Below are positions 28,474 to 38,017 of a stretch of DNA of 64,000 nucleotides, piece after piece. The DNA comes from Cokeromyces recurvatus (taxonomy: Eukaryota; Mucoromycota; Mucoromycetes; Mucorales; Mucoraceae). The stretch lies in the NCBI RefSeq assembly GCF_025118155.1, contig NW_026251387.1, positions 620,001-684,000 on the forward strand, read 5' to 3'. A program made the translations under genes and the position numbers. Each line of letters starts with the position of its first letter. The stretch's first letter is position 1. The notes under the pieces were generated by a model, which saw only the letters and a list, made by a program, of their open reading frames with translations, searched no databases and was not told the origin of the DNA.

Positions 28474-28587
28474 AATGTGGTAACAAGCTCCAAGAGCCGC
28501 GCTTTATTTTCCTTTTATAGATAAAAAAATAATAATAAAAATAAAAAATATACTAGAATCCCCTTTTTCCCTTTATACCTTCAAAAG
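28474..28587 (+). repeat. DIRS left inverted terminal repeat
   Basis: Runs from AATGTGGTAACAAGCTCC to CCTTTATACCTTCAAAAG. It is the reverse complement of 32619-32732, and I found no mismatch when reading the two arms against each other. It ends 21 bp before the gag ATG and contains an A/T-rich middle. Confidence 0.92.
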
Positions 28588-28608
28588 CCGCGCATTCGTG
28601 GAAAAATT

Positions 28609-29478
28609 ATGAGTGATATCAATTCAACTATTAGCAATGAACGAACATACACCCAAAGCGAAATGGAAGCAATTGTCCGAGATGTCGTCAAAAAAATGGA
28701 CATTGAGAAAGAAGAAAGAATCAATGGAGTCGAAATCCCAAGACAGGTCTCCGAGGAATTGGAAAACACTCCCACGCATCAACTTACTGAAAATTTCAAA
28801 AAGTTTAGAAGAGAAACCCAACGATACGCTTTGGGAGAATGGACAACACCCGAGAAGATCAACAAATCAATTGCCCCTTATCTCAAAAAACACTCAACAG
28901 AAACAGCTTTGGTTGTCAACTCCATTTATAAAATCACAGAAAACACCAGATTCCAAGCAAAGGTTGCTATGGAAATCTTTGAACAACTTCAATACGTCTT
29001 GGAAGAAGCAGACCATGACGAAGCAAAAGACATCATCAGCAGATGCAGGGAGCAAAGTCGACGACTGGCAGTCTTTGGGTTGGCCACAGCAAAAGCTCAA
29101 GAAAGAGAAGCAAAAGAATATTCAGACAAAGCACTTAACATCCCATTTAGTATCCGCCACCTGGAAACAACAGAAGAGGATAGTAAATCTAAGAACGCCT
29201 ACAGTGACGAATTTCTTAACAAATACCACCAAGCCAACTTTGAACGAAAACTCGTTCAACAAGCCAGTAGTAATCGTGGAGGAGGACGAGGAAATGGATT
29301 CTCAAGTAGAGGATATCAACGAGGAAATAGAAGCTTCGGATATGGAAGAGGTAGTAACAGAGCACGAGGTGCTTTTTTTGGACAGGGTACCTCACAACGG
29401 TGGGGAACCCCGCACAACAACAACTCAGCCCAACAACAATCACCCCACCAATCCAATCACACATCCAACCCCCAATAA
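28609..29478 (+). CDS. DIRS ORF1, gag-like protein
   Basis: 289 residues starting 21 bp after the left repeat. The first 200 residues are charged and helical (TQSEMEAIVRDVVKKMDIEK; LTENFKKFRRETQRYALGEW), consistent with a particle or multimerisation domain. The C-terminus is an RGG-type RNA-binding tail (NRGGGRGNGFSSRGYQRGNR) followed by a Gln/His/Asn-rich end. There is no CCHC zinc knuckle, which is usual for DIRS elements. The last 79 bp overlap the RT frame. The role as gag is inferred from position and the basic RGG tail. Confidence 0.75.
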   Translation: MSDINSTISNERTYTQSEMEAIVRDVVKKMDIEKEERINGVEIPRQVSEELENTPTHQLTENFKKFRRETQRYALGEWTTPEKINKSIAPYLKKHSTETALVVNSIYKITENTRFQAKVAMEIFEQLQYVLEEADHDEAKDIISRCREQSRRLAVFGLATAKAQEREAKEYSDKALNIPFSIRHLETTEEDSKSKNAYSDEFLNKYHQANFERKLVQQASSNRGGGRGNGFSSRGYQRGNRSFGYGRGSNRARGAFFGQGTSQRWGTPHNNNSAQQQSPHQSNHTSNPQ

Positions 29479-31418
29479 AATCAATGACGAATTACAGCAT
29501 CCCAGCAGACGGCATAGCGCCAGGGGGTCGACTACAACATTTTCTCAAGAATTGGCAGTCGATTACAAAACACCCATGGCCATTGTCAGTGATACGAGAG
29601 GGTTATCAGATACCTTTGCTAAAAAAACCAACACCTTGGAGATTACGTCGTATAAAGCTAGACCAGATAGAACAATTGGCAGTGGACGAGGCAGTCAACA
29701 AATTTATCAAAGCGGGGATAATAGAGGTATCACCAACACAGAACACAGATTATTTATCCAATTTCTTCACAATACAGGAAGCGACAAAACGTCGACCGAT
29801 TTTGGATTGCCAAATGATCAACAACTATATCCAGTGTCATCACTTCAAGATGGAAGGGGTACCTGCATTGAGGGAAATCATCGAGAAAAACGATTTTATT
29901 TGCAAATTGGACCTAAAGGATGCTTATGTGGTCACCCCAATTCACCCAAACTCAAAGAAATACTTGACTTTCCAGAACAAAGGAGTTGTTTATCAGTACA
30001 AAACTCTAGCATTTGGGATGAGTGTCAGTCCCAGAGTATTCAGCAAAATGATGCGATTTGCAATAGAACCATTACGAATACAGGGAATACGCCTAGTATA
30101 TTATTTAGACGACATATGTATTCTGGGTGCGACGAAGGAAGAGGCAACGAACCACACACAAATAGTACTGTCACATATGGAATCATTGGGTTTCCTAATA
30201 AATTTCCAGAAGAGTGTCCTAATCCCCTTTCAACAACAGGAATTCCTAGGCTTCAAATTCAATACGAAGACCATGCAGATAGCAGTCCCAGGGAAGAAGA
30301 TCTCAAAACTCATGGTTCGAACCAAACAAGCTATAAAAGCCACACCTCACCAATACAATTGTCGATGGTATGCCAGTATGATGGGGAAGATGACTTCCAT
30401 GATTCCAGCCATCGGAGAAGCCCTGTTACACATCAGATACATGCAGAGGGATCTCTCCCTAACACTCAACAGACATCTACAGAATTGGAATGCACCAATG
30501 ACACTATCGGAGGACAGCAAGAAAGAACTGCAATGGTGGACAAGTTGGATGGTGAAGAAGAACGGCCTGCCAATAAAGAAATTAGCACCCAATCAACCGA
30601 AGGCGGCAACAATATATGTAGATGCGTCAGACCTAGGATGGGGTGTGAGCTCTGGCACGATGCAAACCACTGGAGCATGGACGAACGAAGAGAACACCAT
30701 GTCAATCAATGCAAGGGAGCTGACAGCGATATATTTTGCTCTAAAACTACATGCCAAAGACTTCAAGAATCAACACATCAAAATATTTACAGACAACATG
30801 ACTGCTTTGAAATACAGCAGCAAGTCGGGAGGCACAGCATCTCGAACACTACAGGACCTAGCAGTGAAGATACAAAATCTATGCAACCACTACAATCTCA
30901 AAGTCGAATACGAACACATACCAGGACTGGAGAATATTCGAGCAGATTGGCTGAGCAGACAGCATCACACCGCAACAAAAAACTTACTCTACGAGGCCCT
31001 ATTACCGAAACGGCTATTTCGAATGATCAACCAGAGATGGGGTCCTTTAACAGTAGATGCATTTGCAGACAGGATGAACACCAAACTACCAATATTTTGG
31101 AGCATGCGACCAGATCCGGAGGCAGCAGCAACAGATGCTTTTCAACAAACGTGGAAAAAACAGGGAATGTACCTATTTCCTCCATGGAAGTTCATACCGC
31201 AAGTGATGCAGATAATAAAACAGCAACGAATCCAGAAGGCAGTATTAATCACACCGTATTGGCCAACCCAGTTCTGGTTCCCGTCCTTATTGCAAATGAA
31301 ACACATCAACAAACCTCTGATGTTCAAGATAAGAAGATGGAAGATGACCGCATGGCACTTATCTGCAACAAGAGGAAAACCGCTGGTCACTTGGAAGAGG
31401 ACACAGTGGAATTTTTGA
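29400..31418 (+). CDS. DIRS ORF2, reverse transcriptase-RNase H protein
   Basis: 672 residues from the first ATG of the frame; translation might begin elsewhere or depend on frameshifting from gag. RT motifs in order: QEATKRRPILDC, KLDLKDAYVVTPIHP (first catalytic Asp), LAFGMSVSPRVFSKMM, and LVYYLDDICILG with the YLDD box at about 30102. RNase H follows with IYVDASDLGWG, NARELTAIYFAL, IFTDNMTALKY and a GLENIRADWLSR end. The C-terminal stretch GPLTVDAFADRMNTKLPIFW to LFPPWKFIPQVM is the segment that follows RNase H in DIRS polymerases and is often labelled methyltransferase-like. All catalytic acidic residues of RT and RNase H are present. Confidence 0.9.
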   Translation: MGNPAQQQLSPTTITPPIQSHIQPPIKSMTNYSIPADGIAPGGRLQHFLKNWQSITKHPWPLSVIREGYQIPLLKKPTPWRLRRIKLDQIEQLAVDEAVNKFIKAGIIEVSPTQNTDYLSNFFTIQEATKRRPILDCQMINNYIQCHHFKMEGVPALREIIEKNDFICKLDLKDAYVVTPIHPNSKKYLTFQNKGVVYQYKTLAFGMSVSPRVFSKMMRFAIEPLRIQGIRLVYYLDDICILGATKEEATNHTQIVLSHMESLGFLINFQKSVLIPFQQQEFLGFKFNTKTMQIAVPGKKISKLMVRTKQAIKATPHQYNCRWYASMMGKMTSMIPAIGEALLHIRYMQRDLSLTLNRHLQNWNAPMTLSEDSKKELQWWTSWMVKKNGLPIKKLAPNQPKAATIYVDASDLGWGVSSGTMQTTGAWTNEENTMSINARELTAIYFALKLHAKDFKNQHIKIFTDNMTALKYSSKSGGTASRTLQDLAVKIQNLCNHYNLKVEYEHIPGLENIRADWLSRQHHTATKNLLYEALLPKRLFRMINQRWGPLTVDAFADRMNTKLPIFWSMRPDPEAAATDAFQQTWKKQGMYLFPPWKFIPQVMQIIKQQRIQKAVLITPYWPTQFWFPSLLQMKHINKPLMFKIRRWKMTAWHLSATRGKPLVTWKRTQWNF

Positions 31419-32524
31419 CACATGCCCAGAGACGTAAAACACAAAAGAACTATAATACTGGGTGGAAAAAATGGTCACAATGGTGCGCAGCACAACCAGT
31501 ACCAATACAGCCTACCACATACGACGAAGCCAATGTATTACGTTTTTTGTTAGAAAATCGACACTTTTCATACCAATACCTAAATAGTTTGAGATCAGCT
31601 TTAGCATCTGTCTTTAAAGTGTTGCATCCAGAAAAGGGTCCGTTAGCTGCAAAAGAACCCATAGTTGAATTCTTTAAAGCAAAACGAAGATCAGAAGTCA
31701 ACATTCCTACCAAGCAAAATCTCCAAATATGGGACACAAATATACTGGTGGACTATATCGCAAAAGAATGGCCAAAAAATCAATCTATCAACTTATATGA
31801 ATTACAACAAAAAACAATTTTATTGTTATGCTTGACGACTATGGCAAGACCAAGATCAGATGTTGGCAGAGTGCAGTTTAGAGATGTACAAATGGAGCTT
31901 AGAAACGAAGAACCAGTGTCAGTTCTTATACATTTCAGAGAAGCGAAAGAGACTCAAGTGAAATCTGTTATACTAGGATTGGCAGATGACAATGACATGT
32001 GCCTTGTTTCCACACTTTTCGACTTTTTACAAAGGTCGAGCCATCTTCGCAATAACCTTCCTATAGACCATAGTTTGTTTTTGGCATTCATTCTCGAACC
32101 AGACAAGGTGAAATCCGCTAGTCCTTCTACTGTAGCTACATGGGTTTCAAAAGCAATGGAAAAAGCGGGTATTGACACTAGTTCTTACAAACCACACTCT
32201 ATCAGGTCAGCTTCAAGCACCAAAGCAGTTGAAAATGGAATAACGATTTCGGAGGTCAAACAACATGCTAATTGGAGTCATAATTCCAATACATTTGAAC
32301 GATATTACCTCAAGCCAAGCACGCAACTTAACGACAGCACCAGAATAGCAAACTCAATTGTTTCTATCAAAGGAAAAAATACCACATTGGAGTCCGAGTC
32401 GCAGTCAACAAGGATTGTTGAAGGAACGACCAACAATACGTCCGTTGACGAAGACGAGGATGAAAATGTGGTAACAACCCGACCCACATGGCTTTCTTGG
32501 CTACAAGAAACTTGGAAAAATTGA
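31337..32524 (+). CDS. DIRS ORF3, tyrosine recombinase
   Basis: About 395 residues if started at ATG 31337 (or 31352); the same frame stays open back to 28613. It inserts the circular or linear cDNA, replacing an integrase. An SAM-like N-terminal domain is seen (RRKTQKNYNTGWKKWSQWC; NSLRSALASVFKVLHPEKGP). The catalytic domain has MARPRSDVGRV with the first Arg, KPHSIRSASSTKAV with the H-x-x-R pair, and QHANWSHNSNTFERYYLK with the late His and the Tyr nucleophile. The last about 35 residues are Ser/Thr/Glu/Asp-rich and are encoded by the internal complementary region. It overlaps the RT ORF by about 80 bp. It appears intact. Confidence 0.88.
   Translation: MEDDRMALICNKRKTAGHLEEDTVEFLTHAQRRKTQKNYNTGWKKWSQWCAAQPVPIQPTTYDEANVLRFLLENRHFSYQYLNSLRSALASVFKVLHPEKGPLAAKEPIVEFFKAKRRSEVNIPTKQNLQIWDTNILVDYIAKEWPKNQSINLYELQQKTILLLCLTTMARPRSDVGRVQFRDVQMELRNEEPVSVLIHFREAKETQVKSVILGLADDNDMCLVSTLFDFLQRSSHLRNNLPIDHSLFLAFILEPDKVKSASPSTVATWVSKAMEKAGIDTSSYKPHSIRSASSTKAVENGITISEVKQHANWSHNSNTFERYYLKPSTQLNDSTRIANSIVSIKGKNTTLESESQSTRIVEGTTNNTSVDEDEDENVVTTRPTWLSWLQETWKN
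32380..32477 (+). repeat. DIRS internal complementary region
   Basis: Bases 32380-32438 are the reverse complement of the element's left outer end (28424-28482). Bases 32432-32477 are the reverse complement of the right outer end (about 32720-32765). The two blocks overlap at ACAATA, which corresponds to the joined ends of a circle. In DIRS1 such a region is proposed to template completion of the ends. Here it sits fully inside the recombinase reading frame. Confidence 0.9.
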
Positions 32525-32618
32525 TTCCAACTATCTTTTTATGTTTTACTTTTAATTCTATATTTATTTCATTCATGTTCCCCTCCCTTATATCAAAACC
32601 AATTGAGTTTTCTTCCGA

Positions 32619-32732
32619 CTTTTGAAGGTATAAAGGGAAAAAGGGGATTCTAGTATATTTTTTATTTTTATTATTATTTTTTTATCTATAAAAGGAAAAT
32701 AAAGCGCGGCTCTTGGAGCTTGTTACCACATT
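32619..32732 (-). repeat. DIRS right inverted terminal repeat
   Basis: Inverted copy of 28474-28587, starting CTTTTGAAGGTATAAAGGG. It lies about 95 bp after the recombinase stop codon and is followed by a 33-bp unique right end complementary to 32432-32467. Confidence 0.92.
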
Positions 32733-32765
32733 TTCATCCTCGTCTTCGTCAACGGACGTATTGTT

Positions 32766-32990
32766 TCTAAATAACTAAAACAAATATAAATATTTTCTTA
32801 TTTTGGAATAACAATCGTAAATTATAAATAGCTCTTTACTTTCTATATGCACAATAAAAATTTTTCAAAATTTTTATTATTATTCTTTATCAAATTGTAT
32901 AACACGTCAACGTTGTTATTTTTAGTAGTACAACTCTGATTTACTCATGAGTAAATTCCCAATACATCTAATATCTTGTTCTCATACAAG

Positions 32991-33051
<61 letters not shown>

Positions 33052-33989
33052 AAAGAAAAATTAGCCTGTATCGTTGAAAAAAAATAGGAACATTTATTTT
33101 ATTTTTATTTAACTAATACTTACGAGTATTTTTTTTTTCTTTCTTTCAAAGACATACTAGTATTGTATTCAGGAAATCTAGTTTTAGTAATGTTATCACA
33201 ATTGCATAAGTATTTCACATGTAATAACTATTGGAACTATATTAATCAGCTCTAGCAAGCTATATTTAGATATCTTTGACCAACAAGAATACACGGATAA
33301 AGTAACGATTAATAGCTCTACAGTTGACTTCTCCAATAATGAAACACATAATTTTCTATATGTGACATGCTATTCTTTGATTACAGAGACTCAAATAATA
33401 TTTTATGAATTTAGGGATCTCCTTTACAATAAAGATACTTTGAAACCCTAGACAATAACTTTTAGATTCGTTTTCCCATCACGGTGTACATCTATTATTC
33501 ATACTCCAAATCATATACCCGTCTTTCCTTATCTTTTACTCTTTGATATACTCATATTTATTCATCAAAGTTTATAGATACTAATTTAAAATACTTTGCA
33601 GATACTTAAAACGAGAATAAGCTCAGTAATCATATCATTATACTCAAATGGTAATGATTTTACCTTTACTGTCTTTACTACTACTAATTCCTTTAGATGT
33701 TATAATGCTTTTTTGGAATATCCTCCTCCTTCCCATCCTTACAATATTTCTACTTCAAACTTAGACAATGTTAGTATTTTTTTGGACGAATTAAAATTAA
33801 TTTTCATATAGTTTGTTTACCTTTTTGGATGAATAAAAAAGGAGATTCAGATACAGATGCAAGAATGGGACAAAGGAGAAATTAATTGGAGACAGAACGT
33901 TAGATGAGATTCAGGAAAAAAAAAAAGTGCTATTTTTTTTTTCGTAAAGACTTCTTACCTGTAAAATCTTTAAGCCAGCACCTCAACGG
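32766..33989. other. Right flank of DIRS; possible decayed coding sequence
   Basis: AT-rich DNA with a 51-bp poly(T) run (32993-33043). From about 33204 to 33811 the plus strand has codon-like, non-repetitive sequence in one frame: an ORF without Met ending at 33451, a further stretch to about 33570 after one stop, then an open segment to 33811 (YSNGNDFTFTVFTTTNSFRC, then EYPPPSHPYN). I do not recognise a family. It may be an unannotated intron-containing gene or a relic; I cannot assemble it without forcing splice sites. Confidence 0.3.
32993..33043. repeat. Poly(T) tract, about 51 bp
   Basis: Uninterrupted T run to the right of the DIRS element, followed by an A-rich stretch. Confidence 0.9.
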
Positions 33990-35040
33990 AGTGAGATGTG
34001 GCAAACACATTGGAGGTAGCGCTTTGTCACAAAGGATTTGATCGTTTACTCGCTACTCACTTCTACACGCAGATAGTCCGACCACAACTCGAATATGGTC
34101 TAGCTATTAGTCTACTCAGTGCAAAGGATATCCAACAACTGGAATCTTGTCAAAACACATGCATAAGACGGATATTTGGTGGCTCTAGTCAATCATCAGT
34201 AAAGGTGATGCTTCATATGGTAAACCAACCATCGATGAAGGTTAGGGTGTCCATTCTGCAGGCCCAATTCGTTTTCCGTGCTATTGATTTACCGGATGAT
34301 AATTTGCTCGCTAAATTACTTCCTAAGCTTCAAGCCTCCACCTTCAGCACTTAATGGTATAAACTCATTCAAACACCATGCTGGAGACTCTGTGCTGCCA
34401 ATTCCATTCCGTTAGACCGACGCTCCTTTCGAAAACATCGTTAAGAATTTCTTGAAGAGAATTTTCAGCAACTACGTGAGGGGACACGCTCTGTTTTGCT
34501 TTCCGCTTGCCGCCCCAATCTGATTATTGATCCGATACTCTGGTTACCCATGACACACAGTGAGCGTAGTCAAACTATTCGATGGCGTCTTGGTTGGTTA
34601 CCCGGAGGAATACCTAAAGCCTGCCCATATCATCCTCATGTACACTTTTAGTCGGTCACACACCACTGAATGCTTGTACATGCACATCCGTTTATTCTTG
34701 CCACGATCAATTGCAGATCCCCTTTCCTTTCTTTTAAATCATCTCCCTCAGCATAAGTACCGAAATTCTCAGGATGTTTCTGCCTAGTTCTATCGCTGGC
34801 CAGTTATGTGTACCATCCTACAGGAAATGGGTTACTTAATGCACGATAAACTACCCCCTCCACTTCTTGATCCAGGCAGAAAATTACTCAACTGGTTGTC
34901 TCTTTAAACTTGTTAGCAATATTCCCCTTTCTTTCTCACCTTCTCTTCTTCCTTTCCTTTACCTTTTTACCTCTTGTCCCATAAGAGGGTTTTTAGATAC
35001 TTTTTTTTTTCACATAATTTGAACTGACCTGGGCAATCCA
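33990..35040 (+). pseudogene. LINE (non-LTR retrotransposon) 3' remnant, frameshifted
   Basis: A 5'-truncated C-terminal part of a non-LTR polymerase ORF. The first open piece (33998-34354) reads FYTQIVRPQLEYGLAISLL, then LESCQNTCIRRIFGG and HMVNQPSMKVRVSILQAQF, a post-RT pattern common in Mucoromycota LINEs. It then breaks by stops and frameshifts. In other frames it continues through WLPMTHSERSQTIRWRLGWL to an H-T-T-E-C-L-Y-M-H segment (a zinc-knuckle-like C-terminus) and ends LLDPGRKLLNWLSL at about 34905. A 3' UTR with CCTCTTGTCCCATAAGAGGG and a possible AATAATAAA region follows. It is homologous to the minus-strand remnant at 38018-38649. Confidence 0.72.
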
Positions 35041-35368
35041 ATATAATAAAGATATTATGTGCTCACAGATCACTTTATAAATTCTAATTTATAAAAATAA
35101 TAAAAAAAAAATGTTTAATCGTAGTAATTATGTAATAAATTCACCACATGCTACACTTAAAAAAAAAAAAATGAAAAGGGGAGGCAGGAGGGGATTTAAA
35201 TTTGTTTAAAGATGAGAAGGCTGTTTAATGTGGGGATTTTTTTTTAAAAAAAAAATCGTGACGTATTTCCTGCGTCCAAGCACCCAGGACAACCACTTGT
35301 TCATTATTATTATTATTATTATTTTTCCTTTCAAAAAAAAAAACTAATTTCTTACATTTATAATAACA

Positions 35369-35877
35369 ATGGTATTTCAAATCATATAAATTTAAATTTT
35401 TGATGCAGCTGTATTCATCAGTTATAATAGGGCGCTGTCAGTCGTTATCCTTATCCTAAAGACGCTTGGTAAATAAATAAATAGATATTCAATCATCCTC
35501 CACATTTTTTATTTTAGTTACTAAAATTTATATTAGGTCTCCTGCAGGTGGTTGGTGGTCTCAACCTAAGAATTGGAAATCAAACACCCTTATTGCAGCA
35601 TTTGGTATGGCAATCACACTTGGTGCTATTTGGAAAGTCTCAGCTGATAAAGAGGTACATTTCCAGGATATAAGTTTACCTATATCTGTTGTTGTTGTTG
35701 TTGTTTTTGAACCAATTTTTTTCTTTTTCCTCTTGTAGATTCGCTATCAAGAACCCAAGCGTTGGATTCCTTCTATGATGGTATTTGATTTTAACAAAAA
35801 AAAACTTTAGTCAACATATTCTAATAAAATATATTTTCAAATAGTGGGCAAAGCAATATAAAGATCGACAACAATAG
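35369..35877 (+). CDS. Small single-pass membrane protein, 77 residues, five exons
   Basis: Assembled from five exons: 35369-35371 (only the ATG), 35431-35468, 35537-35654, 35739-35780 and 35845-35877. All junctions are GT..AG and every phase fits, which is the main support because no single long frame exists. The protein begins MGAVSRYPYPKDAW, continues SPAGGWWSQPKNWKSNT, then one hydrophobic helix (LIAAFGMAITLGAIWKVSA), and ends with a charged tail (IRYQEPKRWIPSMM, WAKQYKDRQQ). The SPAGGWW..PKNW..NT pattern plus one membrane helix looks like a short conserved eukaryotic protein, possibly of the mitochondrial inner membrane. I cannot name it. It converges with SEC12, stop codons 185 bp apart. 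Confidence 0.7.
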
Positions 35878-36062
35878 ATATATAAATATAAACATATATA
35901 AAAAAGAATAAACTATTCAGGCTTACTTCAAAAACACCCACCCACACACCCACCCACACCCGAATACACATATTAGAATGATTATCCTCGAGTTGAATCG
36001 AGTCAGTGATTTTTATTTAATAATTATCAAAGTTATTCACTAGAATACATGTATTTTATATC
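35878..36062. other. Convergent 3' spacer
   Basis: Shared 3' region between two convergent genes, with ATATAA repeats and a CACCCACACACCC block (35937-35960). Terminators or polyadenylation signals must lie here, but no specific signal is decisive. Confidence 0.35.
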
Positions 36063-37884
36063 TCATAAATCATCACCTCTGTTATTAGTATGAACAGTTT
36101 CTCTTTCGAACATAGTTGATAAAGAAGACTTAGATTCAATAATAGTACTTGAAGGGATCAAATTTAATTCATTGTTATTATTTGATGGCTTAAAGAAAGG
36201 TTCTAAATGAATATGAGTAGTAAGCCATAATAAAATTCCAGCGACAATACAGGCCAATAAAAGTGTCTGTAAAGGATGAATGGATGTTCCGGATGGGAAT
36301 TGAAGAGGTAATGAGACTATACGACAACTATTATCAGCTGATGCACTAGCTATCATACGTCTATCAGGACTAATAGCAATACATGTAATAGAAAAACTAT
36401 GAGCGTCTTTTACTTTTGTAAGAGTCTATTTAACTTGATTAATTTCATGTAACAAATAATATCCATCCTTCTTTTTTTTCATATACCTTGAATGTCTGAG
36501 CATCTAAAAGAGTAATACTTAAATCTGCACTTCCAAAAGCTAATACGGCTCCATCTTGACTAAGAGTAAAAGCAGTAATAGGCTTATTACTAACTTTAAC
36601 GACCTTTAATTGCTCTAAAGAATAAGCATCATATTTAACAATATAAGCACCTGGCTTAGTGATTCCATTTAATACCGCAAATCCAAATTCTTTTGTATAT
36701 CCACGCCCATACCTAACAGTATACATCACATCAGCCTCTTTTTTTTTTTCTTTCCTCAGAGAGACTATTTTCTCTATTACCTAAATGCTCTAAAATGCGT
36801 GATACTGTTTTTAACTATATTTGAACTGGAAATTACTTGTACAATTTGACCTGTATTTTTACCACGAAGATTAACTAATTTCAAAGCATCTCTCAATACA
36901 CAGGTTAACTTTTCTTTTTCCAAGTTGATATCTACATCCAAGATTTCATCATCAGTTGATATAATCATTGGCTTTGAAAGAGGCTCGTATTCAGGATATG
37001 TAAACACATTTACTTTTCCATCTGTAGTTCCTGTAGCAAATAAAGTACCATCTTGACTGAAACGAATGACTCTCTTTTTTTTTTTCATAATTATAAGAAA
37101 CATTGCTAATCGTTTTTTTTTTTTTTTTTTTTTTCTATTTTATAAATAAATTTACCTGGTAATCCTCCATTTTTTTACTTTCCAATGTATTTAAACTTTT
37201 TAATAATTCAAATCTATGAAAGGAATAGAAAAGGTCAATACAAGCTTATTTCCTTTTTCTCTATTTCATCTGCCATTCTTCTTCCCCTTCTCCCCTCCTC
37301 TTCTTCTTCATATTTTCTTTACTTTGCTCGATAACGATATTTTACTTATCATCTAAAATCTTGAATACGCGACAATTATTATTTATGCTCTTCTTTATAT
37401 TCTCTTCTGACTCATTGACACCAACAACAACGAAAGGTTTCTATATATATATATATATGTATATATATTGAAAGTTTAATACTAGCATTCATTTGTATAT
37501 AGAGATGTGAACTTTACGGAAGGATGAACATCTAAACTCATGGGTGCATCTTCATTCATTTCAAATTCAAAAGAAGCATCTTCTTCTAATTCTTTACGAC
37601 GAGATTCAATCTTATAAGAAACCTGAATTTATAAAGTACTTTAGTATTTTTTTTCTTAAAAAAAAAAAGAAAGAAAGAAAGAAAGAGAGGAAGAGAGAAA
37701 AGTAGTAGTAGATTTAAAATAACAATAATAATAATAAATGTATGGCATTTATATTTACTAATTTATTCTTAACGCCTGAACGTGAAGCTCCTCCTCCTCC
37801 AGTTAATATAAGCTGATTGTTAGATGTAAAACCAACACCAAATACTGGGAAACCAACGGATACTTTAAATGTAGGGCAATTCAT
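36063..37884 (-). CDS. SEC12: Sec12-type guanine nucleotide exchange factor for Sar1
   Basis: Sec12 is an ER membrane protein that loads Sar1 with GTP to start COPII coat assembly. The start is at 37884-37882. The first blade holds the hallmark K-loop segment TGGGGASRSGVKNKLVSYK, which binds potassium and contacts Sar1. Next come APMSLDVHPS, VIRFSQDGTLFATGTTDGKV, YGRGYTKEFGFAVLNG, FTLSQDGAVLAFGSADLSI and AISPDRRMIASASADNSCRI, the WD40 blades. One C-terminal membrane helix (LLLACIVAGILLWL) precedes a short luminal tail, as in Sec12. About six exons. One intron next to the start of a blade holds a 20-bp poly(T) run. The final exon structure around 36720-36780 is uncertain. Confidence 0.85.
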
Positions 37885-38017
37885 AGAGTAAATGATATAT
37901 GTTAAAAGGAATAAAGTAAAATAACAATAAAAAAAAAGGTTAAGTAGTAGTACAATATACAATTAAATTCTGAGTTTTTGTCCTTATTTCTATTTTATTT
38001 TAATTTTTTCTTTAATT

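Larger units (their letters stand above)
28424..32765 (+). mobile_element. Complete DIRS-like tyrosine-recombinase retrotransposon
   Basis: About 4.3 kb with the full DIRS plan: inverted terminal repeats of 114 bp (28474-28587 and 32619-32732), each with a unique outer extension (about 50 bp left, about 33 bp right). An internal complementary region at 32380-32477 joins the complements of both outer ends. The genes are gag-like ORF (28609-29478), RT-RNase H ORF (29400-31418) and tyrosine recombinase (31337-32524), overlapping in three different frames. Both ends carry TATTGTT, so the exact boundary is ambiguous within those 7 bp, as expected if integration uses a short identity instead of a target-site duplication. 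No stop or frameshift was found in any domain, so the copy may be recent. It is less AT-rich than its surroundings and is C/A-skewed on the plus strand. Confidence 0.9.

Noticed and set aside
28613..31336. Upstream 900 codons of the long DIRS frame as a separate protein
   Set aside because: The translation has no domain and overlaps two well-supported proteins in other frames; treated as an open frame only.
35930..35965. CACCCACACACCC block as a regulatory array
   Set aside because: It lies in a convergent 3' region, so a promoter role is unlikely; a simple repeat is enough to explain it.
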